Origin: JACVRM01 sp963817375
GTDB taxonomy: Bacteria > Actinomycetota > Thermoleophilia > Gaiellales > Gaiellaceae
Direction: 5' to 3'
Assembly: GCA_963817375.1 (NCBI GenBank)
Contig: CAWFOB010000005.1
Coordinates: 310,001-374,000, forward strand
Length of the DNA: 64,000 nt
Positions within the stretch are counted from its first letter, which is position 1. Each line of letters opens with the position of its first letter. A program made the translations under genes and the position numbers. Positions 1-9,177 of the stretch are shown one piece after another. A model generated the notes under the pieces. The model saw only the letters and a program-made list of their open reading frames with translations, searched no databases and was not told where the DNA came from.

Positions 1-1
1 C

Positions 2-748
2 CCCGCGCGGCGCGACTTCTTCGACCGGCTCGTCTGGGAGTCGCCGCCGGACCTCGACATCGCGATCGCGCCCGACCGTACGCGTGTGGCGCCGCTGCTG
101 GCGGCGTTCGAGCCCGACTTCGTGCTCTGCCTCGGGTTCCCGTGGCGGCTGACGCCGGAGGCGCTCGCCGTGCCGCGGCTCGGCTGCGTGAACTCGCATC
201 CCTCCCTGCTGCCGCGCTACCGCGGCCCGTCGCCGATCGCCTGGCAGGTGCGGGACGGCGAGCCCGAGCTCGGGATCACGTATCACCGTATGGACGACGA
301 CTTCGATACGGGCGGCATCCTCGCGCAGGGGTCGTTCCCGCTCGGCGACGACGACTGGATGCCCGACCTGCTCCCGCGCTTCGCGGAGCTCAATGCGCGG
401 CTCCTCCCCGTCGTGTTCGAGCGCGTGGGACGCGGCGATCCCGGCGATGCCCAGGACGACACCGGCGCCTCCTACGCCGGCTTTTTCGACGACGACTACG
501 GCGAGCTCGACTGGAGCTGGCCCGCAGACGAGATCCACCGTCGCGTCCGTGCCTGGAGCTTCATGTTCGCCTGGGGCGCCGGAGCGCGGGCCGATCTGGA
601 CGGCCGTGAGCGGCAGCTGCTGAAGACGCGCGTCGAGCGCGACGTCACGGAGGGACGCCCGGGCGACGTCCTGCGCCGCGACGGCGAGGCGCTGCTCGTC
701 CGCTGCGGCGAGGACGCCGTCTGGGTGCTCGACTTCGTAAACGCCTAG
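2..748 (+). CDS. formyltransferase family protein (5' end outside window)
   Basis: Formyl transfer enzyme of the methionyl-tRNA/GART formyltransferase fold. The reading frame is open from the window edge, so the N-terminus is missing. Visible is the family core NSHPSLLPRYRGPSPIAW, holding the catalytic Asn-x-His and the SLLP..RG loop, followed by the conserved Asp in DDDFDTGGIL about 45 residues later. A C-terminal substrate domain follows (ELDWSWPADEIHRRVRAW). The order resembles methionyl-tRNA formyltransferase, but no def or other fmt neighbour is visible, so a sugar or amino-acid formyltransferase is also possible. The stop TAG shares CTAG (745-748) with the convergent gene. Confidence 0.85.
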   Translation, partial: PARRDFFDRLVWESPPDLDIAIAPDRTRVAPLLAAFEPDFVLCLGFPWRLTPEALAVPRLGCVNSHPSLLPRYRGPSPIAWQVRDGEPELGITYHRMDDDFDTGGILAQGSFPLGDDDWMPDLLPRFAELNARLLPVVFERVGRGDPGDAQDDTGASYAGFFDDDYGELDWSWPADEIHRRVRAWSFMFAWGAGARADLDGRERQLLKTRVERDVTEGRPGDVLRRDGEALLVRCGEDAVWVLDFVNA

Positions 749-1050
749 GCGGGCGCTCCGGCCTTCAGCGCCTGCGGGTTGTAGATCGCATGCGCGTCGT
801 GCCAGGTGACCTCGGGCTGGCCCTGGATGCCGACCTGCTGAAGGCCGGGCGCAAGCCGCTCCTGCATGAAGCGGTCGAAGTGCGCTGGCGACTCCCACAC
901 GTCGACGATGTTGACGCCGGTGTCGTCGAAGTACGCGACATGGAAGATGCCGCCGTCCGGGTGGTCGGTCTCCCACTGCACGATCGGGCGGAGCTCGTCG
1001 TACTGCTCCTTCGTGATGCCCTTCCAGCGCATCTGCATGACGGAAGCCAT
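745..1050 (-). CDS. dimeric alpha/beta-barrel (ABM-like) small protein
   Basis: A 101-residue protein with the size and pattern of antibiotic-biosynthesis-monooxygenase/EthD-like ferredoxin barrels: beta strand (MQMRWKG), helix (KEQYDELRPIV), strand (IFHVAYF), strand (GVNIVDVWES), helix (AHFDRFMQERLAPGLQQ). Such proteins are usually small cofactor-less oxygenases or stress proteins; the substrate cannot be read here. It is divergent from the P1 peptidase with about 60 bp between starts, and its stop overlaps the formyltransferase stop tail to tail. Confidence 0.6.
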   Translation of the reverse strand: MASVMQMRWKGITKEQYDELRPIVQWETDHPDGGIFHVAYFDDTGVNIVDVWESPAHFDRFMQERLAPGLQQVGIQGQPEVTWHDAHAIYNPQALKAGAPA

Positions 1051-1112
1051 GCATGCCTCCTCTCTTCGGGGTCCGCTGCATCTTCGTGCGGAGGGGCACT
1101 ACGGTTCAACCC

Positions 1113-2063
1113 GTGCCGCTCTCCAACGACCATGCGGAGCTCGTCCCGCGAACGGCGTTCGACGGGCCCGAGCTCCGCTTCGACCTGCCGGGTGTGCGCA
1201 TCGGCGCCGCCGAGTACGACGAGGGCCCGACCGGCTGCACGGTGTTCCAGTTCCTGCCGGCGGGCGCGGCGTGCGCGACCGACGTGCGCGGCGGGTCGCC
1301 CGGCCGGCTCGGCGGGTTCGAGTGGGTGCACGCGATCTGCCTGGCCGGCGGCTCGCTGTACGGGCTCGAGGCGGCGACCGGCGTCGCGGCCGAGATCCTG
1401 GCGCAGCGCGGCTACGAGGTCGGCTGGACGAACATCCCCAACGTCTCGGGCGCGATCGTCTACGACTTCGGCCGCCGTGAGACCACGGTCTACCCGGACA
1501 AGGCGCTCGGCCGCGCGGCGCTCGCCTCGGCACGCGAAGGCGTCTTCCCGCTCGGCCCGCGCGGCGCCGGGCGGTCGGTGAGCGTCGGCAAGACGTTCGG
1601 GCTCGAGCGCGGGGAGCCGGGCGGCCAGGGCGGCGCCTTCCGCCAGGTCGGGGCGACCAAGGTCGCCGTCTTCACGGTCGTGAACGCCGTCGGCGCCATC
1701 GTCGACCGCGAAGGGCGAGTGGTGCGCGGGCACGTGACGCCCACCGGCGAGCGGACGCCGCTCCTCGCCGGCGTCGAGGAGGGTCTGCTCGAGATCGCGC
1801 CGGGGAACACGACGCTGACCGTCGTGGTGACGAACCAGGCGCTCGAGCGCCGGGCGCTCCGGCAGCTCGGCCGCCAGGTGCACGCGTCGATGAGCCGTGC
1901 CATCCAGCCGTTCCAGACGATCGCCGACGGCGACATCCTCTATGCGGTCTCGACGGCCGAGATCGAGGAGGGGCTCGACCCGGTGACGCTCGCCGTCGTC
2001 GCCTCCGAGGTCGCGTGGGACGCGGTGCTCGCGTCCGTGCCTGACACGGGGGAAGCCCGGTAG
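1113..2063 (+). CDS. P1 (S58, DmpA/NylC-type) self-processing peptidase
   Basis: N-terminal-nucleophile hydrolase related to DmpA aminopeptidase and NylC oligomer hydrolase. Family signatures in order: LPGVRIG, EGPTGCTV, the DVRGGSPG turn, CLAGGSLYGLEAATGV, KVAVFTVVNAVG and PGNTTLTVVVTN. By analogy with NylC the chain is cleaved between Asn222 and Thr223 (numbered from GTG 1113), making Thr223 the nucleophile. The frame also opens at 1053, but the family N-terminus begins near LRFDLPGVRIG, and GTG 1113 leaves a normal intergenic region with the divergent neighbour. No signal peptide is seen, so it is probably cytoplasmic. The substrate is unknown. Confidence 0.85.
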   Translation: MPLSNDHAELVPRTAFDGPELRFDLPGVRIGAAEYDEGPTGCTVFQFLPAGAACATDVRGGSPGRLGGFEWVHAICLAGGSLYGLEAATGVAAEILAQRGYEVGWTNIPNVSGAIVYDFGRRETTVYPDKALGRAALASAREGVFPLGPRGAGRSVSVGKTFGLERGEPGGQGGAFRQVGATKVAVFTVVNAVGAIVDREGRVVRGHVTPTGERTPLLAGVEEGLLEIAPGNTTLTVVVTNQALERRALRQLGRQVHASMSRAIQPFQTIADGDILYAVSTAEIEEGLDPVTLAVVASEVAWDAVLASVPDTGEAR

Positions 2064-2068
2064 GAGCG

Positions 2069-3334
2069 CTAGCGGCGCGTACCCGGCACGAGCACCGGCG
2101 TCGGCGCGAAGCGCCCCTCGCGCAACGTGTGCAGCCCGTAGAACGTCATCGCAAGCCCTGTGACCCCGGCCACTCCGAAGGCGAGCTCCGTGCCGCCCAC
2201 ATGGGCGAGCCAGCCGGAGAGCAGGCCGCCGAGCGGCGCCGCCCCCGCAAAGGCGAGCAGGTACAGGCTCAATACGCGCCCGCGCAGGTGGTCAGGGGCG
2301 GAGAGCTGCAGGATCGACTGGCTGTTCGCCGTCCAGGTCGTGAACGAGATCCCGGTGATGAAGAGCAGCATCGCGCAGGCGAGCAGGGTGTGCTGCGGCG
2401 CGAGGGCGAGCATCGTGAGGCTGAACGTGCCCGTGCCCAGGACGAGCGCCTTGAAGCTCGCCTTCGACCGCACGGCGGCGATCAGCGCCCCGACGAGCGC
2501 GCCGGCCCCGAACACGGCAGAGAGCACCCCGAACATCGTCGCGCCGACGTGGAGGGTGTCGGCGGCGAGCACCGGCACGAGCACGTGGAAGTTGAAGCCG
2601 ACGGTGCTGACGACGAGCGTCATGAGCAGGACGGCGCGAACTCGCGGTGCCCCGCGCACGTAGCGGAGCCCCTCGCGCGTCCCCTCGACCACCGTCGGCC
2701 GCTCCTCGTTGTGCCCGGACGGAAAGAGCTCCGACGTGCGCATCAGCCAGAGGGCGCCGAGCACTGCGAGGAAGCTGACCGCGTTGAGCGCGAAGCAGAA
2801 CGCGACGCTCGTCGCCGCGATGGCGAGGCCCGCGACCGCAGGCCCGATAACGCGTGAGGCGTTGAAGAGGCTCGCGTTCAGCGCGACGGCGTTCGGCAGC
2901 TCGTCACGACCGACCATCTGGTAGGTCAGCGAGTTACGGCCCGGCGCGTCGAACACGAGCCCGATGCCGCCGAGGACGGCGAGTGCATACACCTCCCAGA
3001 GGGTCGCAGCGCCGGAGAAGGCGAGGGCGGCGAGGGCGATCGAGACTCCCATCTGGAACACCTGGGTGGTCATGACGAGGCGGCGGTTGTCGAAGCGGTC
3101 GGCCACGACGCCGGAGACGAGGCCGAACACGGAAAACGGCACGAAGCGGCAGAACGCGAGGAAACCGACCGCGACAGGCGAGTGCGTGAGGTCGATGACG
3201 AACCACGCGAGCGCCGTGTTCTGCATCCACGTCCCGACGACCGAGATGATCTGGCCGGTGAAGAAGAGGCGGTAGTTCCGGTGGATCCTGAGGCTGATGA
3301 AGGTGCCGGCGCCGGCCGCTCGAAGCGTCCTCAC
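2069..3334 (-). CDS. MFS transporter (EntS/MFS_3-like exporter)
   Basis: A 421-residue major facilitator with about 12 hydrophobic segments. It opens with FISLRIHRNYRLFFTGQIISVVGTWMQ in spaced form (RNYRLFF, GTWMQNTALAW), the usual start of the MFS_3/enterobactin-exporter-like group, followed by the loop motif GVVADRFDNRR. It probably exports a small hydrophobic compound. The GTG start at 3334-3332 overlaps the TGA of the upstream marR gene as GTGA, so the two are translationally coupled and probably controlled together. Confidence 0.85.
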   Translation of the reverse strand: MRTLRAAGAGTFISLRIHRNYRLFFTGQIISVVGTWMQNTALAWFVIDLTHSPVAVGFLAFCRFVPFSVFGLVSGVVADRFDNRRLVMTTQVFQMGVSIALAALAFSGAATLWEVYALAVLGGIGLVFDAPGRNSLTYQMVGRDELPNAVALNASLFNASRVIGPAVAGLAIAATSVAFCFALNAVSFLAVLGALWLMRTSELFPSGHNEERPTVVEGTREGLRYVRGAPRVRAVLLMTLVVSTVGFNFHVLVPVLAADTLHVGATMFGVLSAVFGAGALVGALIAAVRSKASFKALVLGTGTFSLTMLALAPQHTLLACAMLLFITGISFTTWTANSQSILQLSAPDHLRGRVLSLYLLAFAGAAPLGGLLSGWLAHVGGTELAFGVAGVTGLAMTFYGLHTLREGRFAPTPVLVPGTRR

Positions 3335-3780
3335 GCGGCGTCCACCTCGAGCAGCCGCTCGAGCGGCGCGAGCGCCTCGTCGAGTGCGTCCAGCTCCGCG
3401 GGCGACATCTTGCCCAGGCGCTGCGCGAGCCACGCGGTGCGCCGGCGGCGCACGGCGCGCAGCATGCGGTTCCCCGCGTCCGTGACCTCGAGCCCGACCC
3501 GGCGGCGGTCGTCGGTCGACCGCACGCGGCGCACGAGCCCGGCCGCCTCGAGCCGATCGACGTGACCGGACATCCCGGCCGCCGACATGCCCTCCCGGGT
3601 GGCGAGCTCGCGCACGCCCGCGCCCGGCGAGCGGCTGATCAGATGCAGCAGCGTCGCCTGGCCGCCGCTGATGCCAAGCGCCGCGCCCTCGCGGCGCAGC
3701 TCGCGGTTGAGGCGCAGCAGCGCAGGACGCAGCCGATTGGCCAGCGCAACGGGATCGGCGGCGACGGCGAGATCGGACAT
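3331..3780 (-). CDS. MarR family transcriptional regulator
   Basis: A 149-residue winged-helix repressor. Helices (LRPALLRLNRELRREG) precede the DNA-binding segment ATREGMSAAGMSGHVDRLE with the wing R-x-x-x-DDRRRVGLEVT, then a long C-terminal dimer helix. It lies directly upstream of and overlaps the MFS exporter, the usual arrangement of a MarR repressor and its efflux target. A perfect inverted repeat just upstream of its start (3784-3821) is the likely operator. The ligand is unknown. Confidence 0.9.
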   Translation of the reverse strand: MSDLAVAADPVALANRLRPALLRLNRELRREGAALGISGGQATLLHLISRSPGAGVRELATREGMSAAGMSGHVDRLEAAGLVRRVRSTDDRRRVGLEVTDAGNRMLRAVRRRRTAWLAQRLGKMSPAELDALDEALAPLERLLEVDAA

Positions 3781-3783
3781 TCC

Positions 3784-3852
3784 GTTAACCAGGTTAGCGA
3801 ATAGTCGTTCACCTGGTTAACGATCTAACAAACTTCTAACGACAGATCGTTA
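3784..3852. promoter_or_regulatory. two overlapping palindromes, probable MarR operator
   Basis: Perfect 11-bp arms GTTAACCAGGT (3784-3794) and ACCTGGTTAAC (3811-3821) flank a 16-bp spacer. A second, interleaved inverted repeat has arms TAACGATCT (3818-3826) and AGATCGTTA (3844-3852). Both fill the short divergent gap between marR and the PAP2 gene, so one regulator could control both directions. The segment is AT-rich compared with its surroundings. That MarR binds here is inference. Confidence 0.65.
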
Positions 3853-3862
3853 GCCTGAGGCT

Positions 3863-5023
3863 GTGGAGAAGACGCTGGCCGAGCGGACCCCGCGACGGCG
3901 TGCACCCTTCTTCGATCGGCGTCTGAACGCCCGCTACGGCTGGGCGGTCGCCCTCGAGATCCTGCTGCTCGCCGCGTGCCTGGGCGCCTTCGCGGCGCTC
4001 GAGCGCGGCCGTGACCCGCGACGACTTCGTCACCGGTGGGACCGCGATCTCAACGAGCGGCTCGAGGACACCCATTCCCGCGGGGTCGAGCTCTTCACGC
4101 ACCTGGGCAGCTTCTGGGGCCTGCTGGCCGTCTGCCTGGTGGCCACCGTGCTGCTCGTTCGCCGGCGCGCCTGGACGGACATCACGCTCCTGGTGGCGTC
4201 ACTCGCCGGGGCCGCCCTCCTGAACCTGCTCGCCAAGCAGGCGATCGCACGGCCGCGGCCGCTCTTCCACGACCCGTCGGTCGTGACGACCACCTACTCG
4301 TTCCCGAGCGGGCACACGATGGGCACGACCGCGGTCTACGCGGCGCTGGCGATCATCGTCGCGCGCCGGACGCGCTATGCGCCGTTCGTGATCGCCGGGT
4401 CGGCCGCCATGATCATCCTGATCGCTCTCAGCCGCATCTACCTCGGGGCGCACTACGTCTCGGACGTCGTCGGCGGCGTCCTGCTCGGGCTCGCCTGGGT
4501 GCTCGTCGTCGTGCTCGCGCTCACGATCCGCGAGCGGCGTCGCGTCGCCGTTCTAGGCGAGACCCTTGTCGCGCAGCTCGGCGAGAGCACGCTCGTGCTT
4601 GGAGAGCTCGAGGCCCATGCCGCGCAGCACCTCGGGAGCCTTCGTGAACTGGACGTCCCGGTAGTCCACGACCTCGACCGTGTTCCCCCACGGGTCGCGG
4701 AAGCGGAGCTTGCCCGTGGTCTGCACGGCGACGCCTGCCTCCTGCAGCGCGCGCCGGGCCGCTTCCTTGTCGTCGACGACGAGCCCGAAGTGCCGCTCGG
4801 CGTCGGGCTGGCGGTCACGGTGCTCGGCGAGCGCGATGAACTGGTCGCCGAGATCGACGAACGCCATGCCCGGGACCCGGCCGCGCAGCGTGACGTCGAA
4901 GACCCGGCCGTAGAACGCGAGCGCCTCGTCGACCGACCCGACCTCGAGGGCGACGTGGTTGATGCCGACAGCCCGCGCGCGCGTCACTGCGACTCGAGGA
5001 ACACCGCGAGCGTCGCCGTGTAG
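3863..5023 (+). CDS. PAP2-family membrane phosphatase (3' end uncertain)
   Basis: Lipid or polyprenyl-phosphate phosphatase with all three PAP2 motifs: K-x6-RP (KQAIARPRP), PSGH (FPSGHTMG) and SR-x5-H-x3-D (SRIYLGAHYVSDVVGG), plus about five membrane helices. The PAP2 domain ends near 4550. Beyond that the frame stays open to 5023 but lies antisense to the whole VOC gene and has no family likeness. A TAG in another frame at 4554-4556 would give the CTAG tail-to-tail stop used elsewhere in this window. A one-base indel just before 4554 is therefore likely, and the real protein would be about 230 residues. The GTG start at 3863 has GAGG only 2-3 nt upstream. Confidence 0.7.
   Translation: MEKTLAERTPRRRAPFFDRRLNARYGWAVALEILLLAACLGAFAALERGRDPRRLRHRWDRDLNERLEDTHSRGVELFTHLGSFWGLLAVCLVATVLLVRRRAWTDITLLVASLAGAALLNLLAKQAIARPRPLFHDPSVVTTTYSFPSGHTMGTTAVYAALAIIVARRTRYAPFVIAGSAAMIILIALSRIYLGAHYVSDVVGGVLLGLAWVLVVVLALTIRERRRVAVLGETLVAQLGESTLVLGELEAHAAQHLGSLRELDVPVVHDLDRVPPRVAEAELARGLHGDACLLQRAPGRFLVVDDEPEVPLGVGLAVTVLGERDELVAEIDERHARDPAAQRDVEDPAVERERLVDRPDLEGDVVDADSPRARHCDSRNTASVAV
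4553..4987 (-). CDS. VOC (glyoxalase/bleomycin resistance) family protein
   Basis: A 144-residue vicinal-oxygen-chelate fold. The opening GINHVALEVGSVDEALAFYGRVF carries the first metal-ligand His and the helix typical of the family, with FVDLGDQFIAL, RHFGLVVDD and FRDPWGNTVEVVDY as the following strands and second-repeat ligands. It could be a lyase, dioxygenase or resistance protein; the substrate is not readable. Its GTG start (4987) overlaps the stop of the FIST gene as GTGA, so the two are co-transcribed. Confidence 0.8.
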   Translation of the reverse strand: MTRARAVGINHVALEVGSVDEALAFYGRVFDVTLRGRVPGMAFVDLGDQFIALAEHRDRQPDAERHFGLVVDDKEAARRALQEAGVAVQTTGKLRFRDPWGNTVEVVDYRDVQFTKAPEVLRGMGLELSKHERALAELRDKGLA

Positions 5024-6170
5024 CCGTGGACGAAGGCGCGGCCGCCCACCGGCCCGATCTCGCCCGCGGCGAAGAACCCGGCGACGGAGTCGGAGCCCAG
5101 CGCGCGGGACACCGCGGCGGCGTCGTGGTCCGGCTCCGGGAAGAGCTGCGTGCCGCGGCCGTTGCAGGTGAACAGGAGCGCGCCCGCGGCGCGGTGCCGC
5201 CCCAGCGCGTGCGCGAGCGCATCGTTGAGATCGGCGTCGGCCGTGGCCGCATCGCGGACGTGGAAGCGCAGCGTCTGGCCGACCCGCACCGTCTCACCGA
5301 CCGCGATGGAACCGGAGTCCTCATCCCCGCCGAGCAGCGCGCGCATCAGGTAGTTGCCGGGCGCGTACTCACGCCGGTTCTCGTCGATGACCAGGCCCGC
5401 CAGCACCCCGCGCGAGGCGAGCGCGCGCTCCTGTGGCGTCAGCGACGCGATCTCCGTCTGGAGGCGCAGCAGCGCCGGGCGGCCGGCGAGCTCGTGGACG
5501 ACGTTGCCCTCGGCGCTCGTGATCACCGAGTCGCGGCCGATCGGCGCGCAGCCCTGCGAGACGACGGTGATCACCGGCGCGCCGGTGACCGCCACGCCGA
5601 CAGCGCCCTCGGTGACGACCCGGTCCTCGACGATGAGCGCGCCCTCGCCCGGGTCGGCCCGCGCCCGCGGCCAGGCCGCCGACGACCGGGAGGCCCGGCT
5701 GCTCGCCGTTCAGCTTCGCGAGGAACGACGCGGCCGGGAACGAGTACGGCTCGGCCAGCAGGACGACGATGTCGGGGTCCTCGAGCGGCGGAACGCCGGT
5801 CACGGCCGTGCCGGCGCCGTCCGGGATCGCGAGGGCGTGAAAGACCGAGATGTCCGCACCGGCCGGCAGCGCGGCGGCCCACACCGCGGCACCGGGCCCG
5901 CCCTCGAGCTCTCGCTCGCCGCGCGACGACGCCGTCGGCGACGCATCCGACCAGGTGGCGCGGCCGCAGCTCGTCCAGGACGCACGCGACGGCGGCCTCG
6001 GCGTCGTCGAGGTGGTGTGCGGACAGGAACAGGAAGGCGAGATCGACAGCGGCGCCGCCGACGGCAGCCGCCGCCGCGCGCCCGGCCTCACGGCCCGCCG
6101 CTATCGCCTCGGGCTCCCGAGACAGCCCCGCGCCCACGCGCGTGACCACCGCCTCCCCCTGCCGAATCAC
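4984..6170 (-). CDS. FIST domain sensory protein (two frameshifts)
   Basis: FIST_N plus FIST_C ligand-sensing protein, about 395 residues when repaired. The N-terminus (frame from GTG 6170: REAGRAAAAAVGG, LVGCVADGVV) jumps frame near 5925 into LPAGADISVFHALAIPDG and LPVVGGLAAG. It jumps again near 5650 into GAPVITVVSQGCAPIG, GNYLMRALLGG and ALLFTCNGRG, with LGSDSVAGFFAAGEIGPVGG at the C-terminus. All family blocks are present in order and no block has decayed, so the shifts look like sequencing indels in GC runs. FIST domains bind small ligands such as amino acids; here it is coupled to a VOC protein. Confidence 0.75.
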
Positions 6171-6252
6171 CCCCTGAGTCTAAGACGGCGAGGGCGGTCC
6201 GGCCCTCCACCGCAGTGGGTGGACTGGAAAACCGACGCTGCAAAAGGCACAC

Positions 6253-9177
6253 TTGAGTCGACCGAGGGGGTCAGGGGGATTGACGCAGCACGGGGATCGA
6301 GGACTACCCATTCCGGGGCGCCGCCGCCTCGTCGTCATGCTGCTCGCGCTCGGCGCGATTGCCCTGACGTCGGCGTCGGCCGGAGCGCACTCGCAGCACG
6401 GGCTGGGGGCCGTCCCGCGGCCGGTGAAGGCCGCCAAGCTGGACTCTGCGCTCGCCCGCGTCGCGCGTGCGGCTCGGAACGACGGCGCGCGCGCCGCAGT
6501 CCGCCAGGCGCGACGGCTCGGGCTGCGCGCAACCTCGACCTCCGTCCAGGTTCAGCTCGAGGCGCGTGACCCGGCCGCGGCCGTGAAGGCCGTGCGCGCC
6601 GCCGGCGGCACCGTCCTCAACCGCTACCGCAATCTCATCGAGGCGCGCGTGCCCACGAAGGCTGTCTCGCGTCTTGCGAAGTCCCGCGCCGTCGGCCTCG
6701 TCCAGCAGCCTGTCCGGCCCCACGCCGACACCGTCACCGACGAGGCAGTGAAGCTCAGCGGCGCCGCGAGCTGGATCGCGAACGGGACGGCCGGCAAGGG
6801 CGTCACGGTCGCGATCCTCGACCTCGGCTTCGGTGACTGGCAGGCCATGCAGGCCGCCGGCGAGCTGCCCGCGGACGTCATCACCGCCGACTTCTGCGCG
6901 CCCGGCGAGTTCGACGGCGACCCGCACGGGACGGCGGTCGCCGAGATCGTCCACGACATGGCGCCCGGCGCGCGACTTGCGCTCGTGTGCGTGGACAGCC
7001 TCGCGGGGCTCGGCCAGGCGAAGGACTGGGTCGTCGGGAAGGGCATCCCGGTCGTCAACCACTCGCTCGGCTGGTTCAACACGTGGCGCGGCGACGGCAA
7101 CGGGCCGGCGAACACGCCGGACGGCATCGCCACCGACGCGCGCGCCCACGGTGTGCTGTGGGTCAACGCCGCGGGTAACGAGGCGCAGGATCACTGGACG
7201 GGCACGTTCACGGACTCCGACGCGAACGCCTGGAACGACTTCGCGCCCGCGAACGAAGCCCAGCCGATCGACGAGGGCGACAGCTTCCCGCTGAGCAAGG
7301 GACAGGAGGTCTGCGGCTACCTGAAGTGGGACGACTGGCCGACCTCGGCGCAGGACTACGACCTCTACCTGTACCGCGAGTCGCCGGCAGCGCCGCCCGG
7401 CGATCCCGCAGGGAAGCCGACGCTGATCGCCCAGTCGACGAACCTGCAGTCCGGGACGCAGCCTCCGACGGAGTCGATCTGCTACACGAACAGCACCTCG
7501 AACACGCTGATCGGCTACGACTTCGCGATCCGCGCCGAGAGCGTGACCGCGTCGCCGCGCCTCGACCTCTTCGTCACCTTCTCGCCGGGGCCGGCGCCGT
7601 CGCTCCAGTACAACGAGGAGTCGGGGAGCCTGGTCGAGCCCGCCGCGTCGACGCACGTGCTGACGGTCGGCGCCGCCTGCTGGGTGAACTCGATGCTCGA
7701 GCCGTTCTCGGCGCAGGGGCCGACGCTCGACGGCCGCATCAAGCCGGACATCACGGCGCCGGACGGCGTGTCGACGGCCACGTACGGCACGTCGGCCGGC
7801 TGTTCGAACTTCGGCGTCGGCTTCTTCGGCACGTCCGCCGCCGCTCCGGAGGTGGCGGGCGCGGCGGCGCTCGTGAAGCAGGCGAACCCGGCGTTCGGGC
7901 CGAGCGAGCTCCAGCTCGCGCTCGAGAACGCCGCCATCGACGTGGGAGCGCCGGGCAAGGACCCGTTCTTCGGCAGCGGCATCCTGCAGCTCGGCGCCAC
8001 GCCGCCCGTGCCGGAGGCGCCGCCGGCGCCGCTCGGGCCGCCGGTCGTGTCCGGGAAGGCGCAGCAGGGGCTCGAGCTCACGGCGTCGACCGGCTCCTGG
8101 GCCGGCTCGCCCGTCTTCTACGGCTACCAGTGGCAGCGCTGCACGCCGGCCTGCGCCGACATCGCCGGCGCGCTCTCCGCGACGTACACGCCGGTGGCCG
8201 CCGACGTCGGCGCGACGCTCCAGGTCGTCGTCACCGCGTACACGACGGGCGGGCCGGCGTCGCAGACGTCGGCGCCGACCAGCGCCGTACTGCCGACAGG
8301 CCCGGTCAACACGACGCCGCCCGTGCTGACCGGCAGCGCCGCGCCGGGGTTCTCGCTGACCACGTCGCTCGGCAGCTGGACCGGCCCGAACCTCACCTAC
8401 ACGATCGACTGGCGCCGCTGCGACACGTCCGGGAACGCGTGCGCGTCGACCGGCGCGAGCGGGACGACCTACGCGGTCACCGGCGCAGACATCGGGTCGC
8501 GCATCCGCGCGTTCGTGACCGCGTCGAACGCGGCGGGCTCGACGACGGCCGCGACAGGCCCGTCCAGCGTCGTGCCGCCGCCGGCGCCGGCGAACCAGGC
8601 CCCGCCGCAGCTCACTGGCGACGTGAAGGTCGGCTCGACGCTCACGTCGTCCACCGGCAACTGGTCGGGCGCCTCGTCCTACGCGTATCGTTGGTGGCGC
8701 TGCGTGGGCGCTACCTGCGCGTACGTCGCGAACGCAACCGGCGCGACCCTCACGCTCGGCAGCGACGACGTCGGCGCGACGTTCCGTGCCGTCGTCACGG
8801 CGTCCGGCCCGGGCGGCTCGAACACGGTCAGCTCGGCGCCGACCGACCCGGTCGCCGCCGCCGCGCTCGCGGAGAAGCTCGCACTGCGGGCCGGCTCGCC
8901 CGCGCTGTCGCGCCGGCCCGTCGGCGGCGGGATCTTCACAGCACGGATCGCGGTGGGCCGCACCGACGGCCGCGCCGTTACCGGCGCCACGGTGCGGTGC
9001 GGAGCGAAGGTGGGCCGCTCGCTGCTCCACGTGCGCGGGCACTCCTTCGCGAAGGGCATCGCCACCTGCAGCTGGGCGCTGCCGCGCTGGACGAGCGGGC
9101 GGCGCATCGCCGGCACCGTCCGCGTGACGGCGACGGGCCTCCAGGTCGCGCGCGGCTTCGCGGCGAAGATCCACTAA
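6253..9177 (+). CDS. secreted subtilisin-like (S8) protease with C-terminal beta modules
   Basis: A 974-residue exported serine protease. The signal segment LVVMLLALGAIALTSASAGAH is followed by a propeptide-like region. The S8 triad is Asp190 (AILDLGFGD), His225 (DPHGTAVAEI) and Ser528 (FGTSAAAPEVAG), with oxyanion Asn309 (NAAGNEA). A PPC-like beta domain is inserted between Asn309 and Ser528 (DYDLYLYRE). After residue about 590 come three Ig-like repeats of about 85 residues, each with TGSW/GNW, W..RC and DVGAT..V.VTA signatures. The TTG start at 6253 has AAGG upstream; the in-frame TTG at 6280 with GAGGGGG 9 nt upstream is an equally good start. The stop overlaps the convergent ABC permease. 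Confidence 0.9.
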   Translation: MSRPRGSGGLTQHGDRGLPIPGRRRLVVMLLALGAIALTSASAGAHSQHGLGAVPRPVKAAKLDSALARVARAARNDGARAAVRQARRLGLRATSTSVQVQLEARDPAAAVKAVRAAGGTVLNRYRNLIEARVPTKAVSRLAKSRAVGLVQQPVRPHADTVTDEAVKLSGAASWIANGTAGKGVTVAILDLGFGDWQAMQAAGELPADVITADFCAPGEFDGDPHGTAVAEIVHDMAPGARLALVCVDSLAGLGQAKDWVVGKGIPVVNHSLGWFNTWRGDGNGPANTPDGIATDARAHGVLWVNAAGNEAQDHWTGTFTDSDANAWNDFAPANEAQPIDEGDSFPLSKGQEVCGYLKWDDWPTSAQDYDLYLYRESPAAPPGDPAGKPTLIAQSTNLQSGTQPPTESICYTNSTSNTLIGYDFAIRAESVTASPRLDLFVTFSPGPAPSLQYNEESGSLVEPAASTHVLTVGAACWVNSMLEPFSAQGPTLDGRIKPDITAPDGVSTATYGTSAGCSNFGVGFFGTSAAAPEVAGAAALVKQANPAFGPSELQLALENAAIDVGAPGKDPFFGSGILQLGATPPVPEAPPAPLGPPVVSGKAQQGLELTASTGSWAGSPVFYGYQWQRCTPACADIAGALSATYTPVAADVGATLQVVVTAYTTGGPASQTSAPTSAVLPTGPVNTTPPVLTGSAAPGFSLTTSLGSWTGPNLTYTIDWRRCDTSGNACASTGASGTTYAVTGADIGSRIRAFVTASNAAGSTTAATGPSSVVPPPAPANQAPPQLTGDVKVGSTLTSSTGNWSGASSYAYRWWRCVGATCAYVANATGATLTLGSDDVGATFRAVVTASGPGGSNTVSSAPTDPVAAAALAEKLALRAGSPALSRRPVGGGIFTARIAVGRTDGRAVTGATVRCGAKVGRSLLHVRGHSFAKGIATCSWALPRWTSGRRIAGTVRVTATGLQVARGFAAKIH

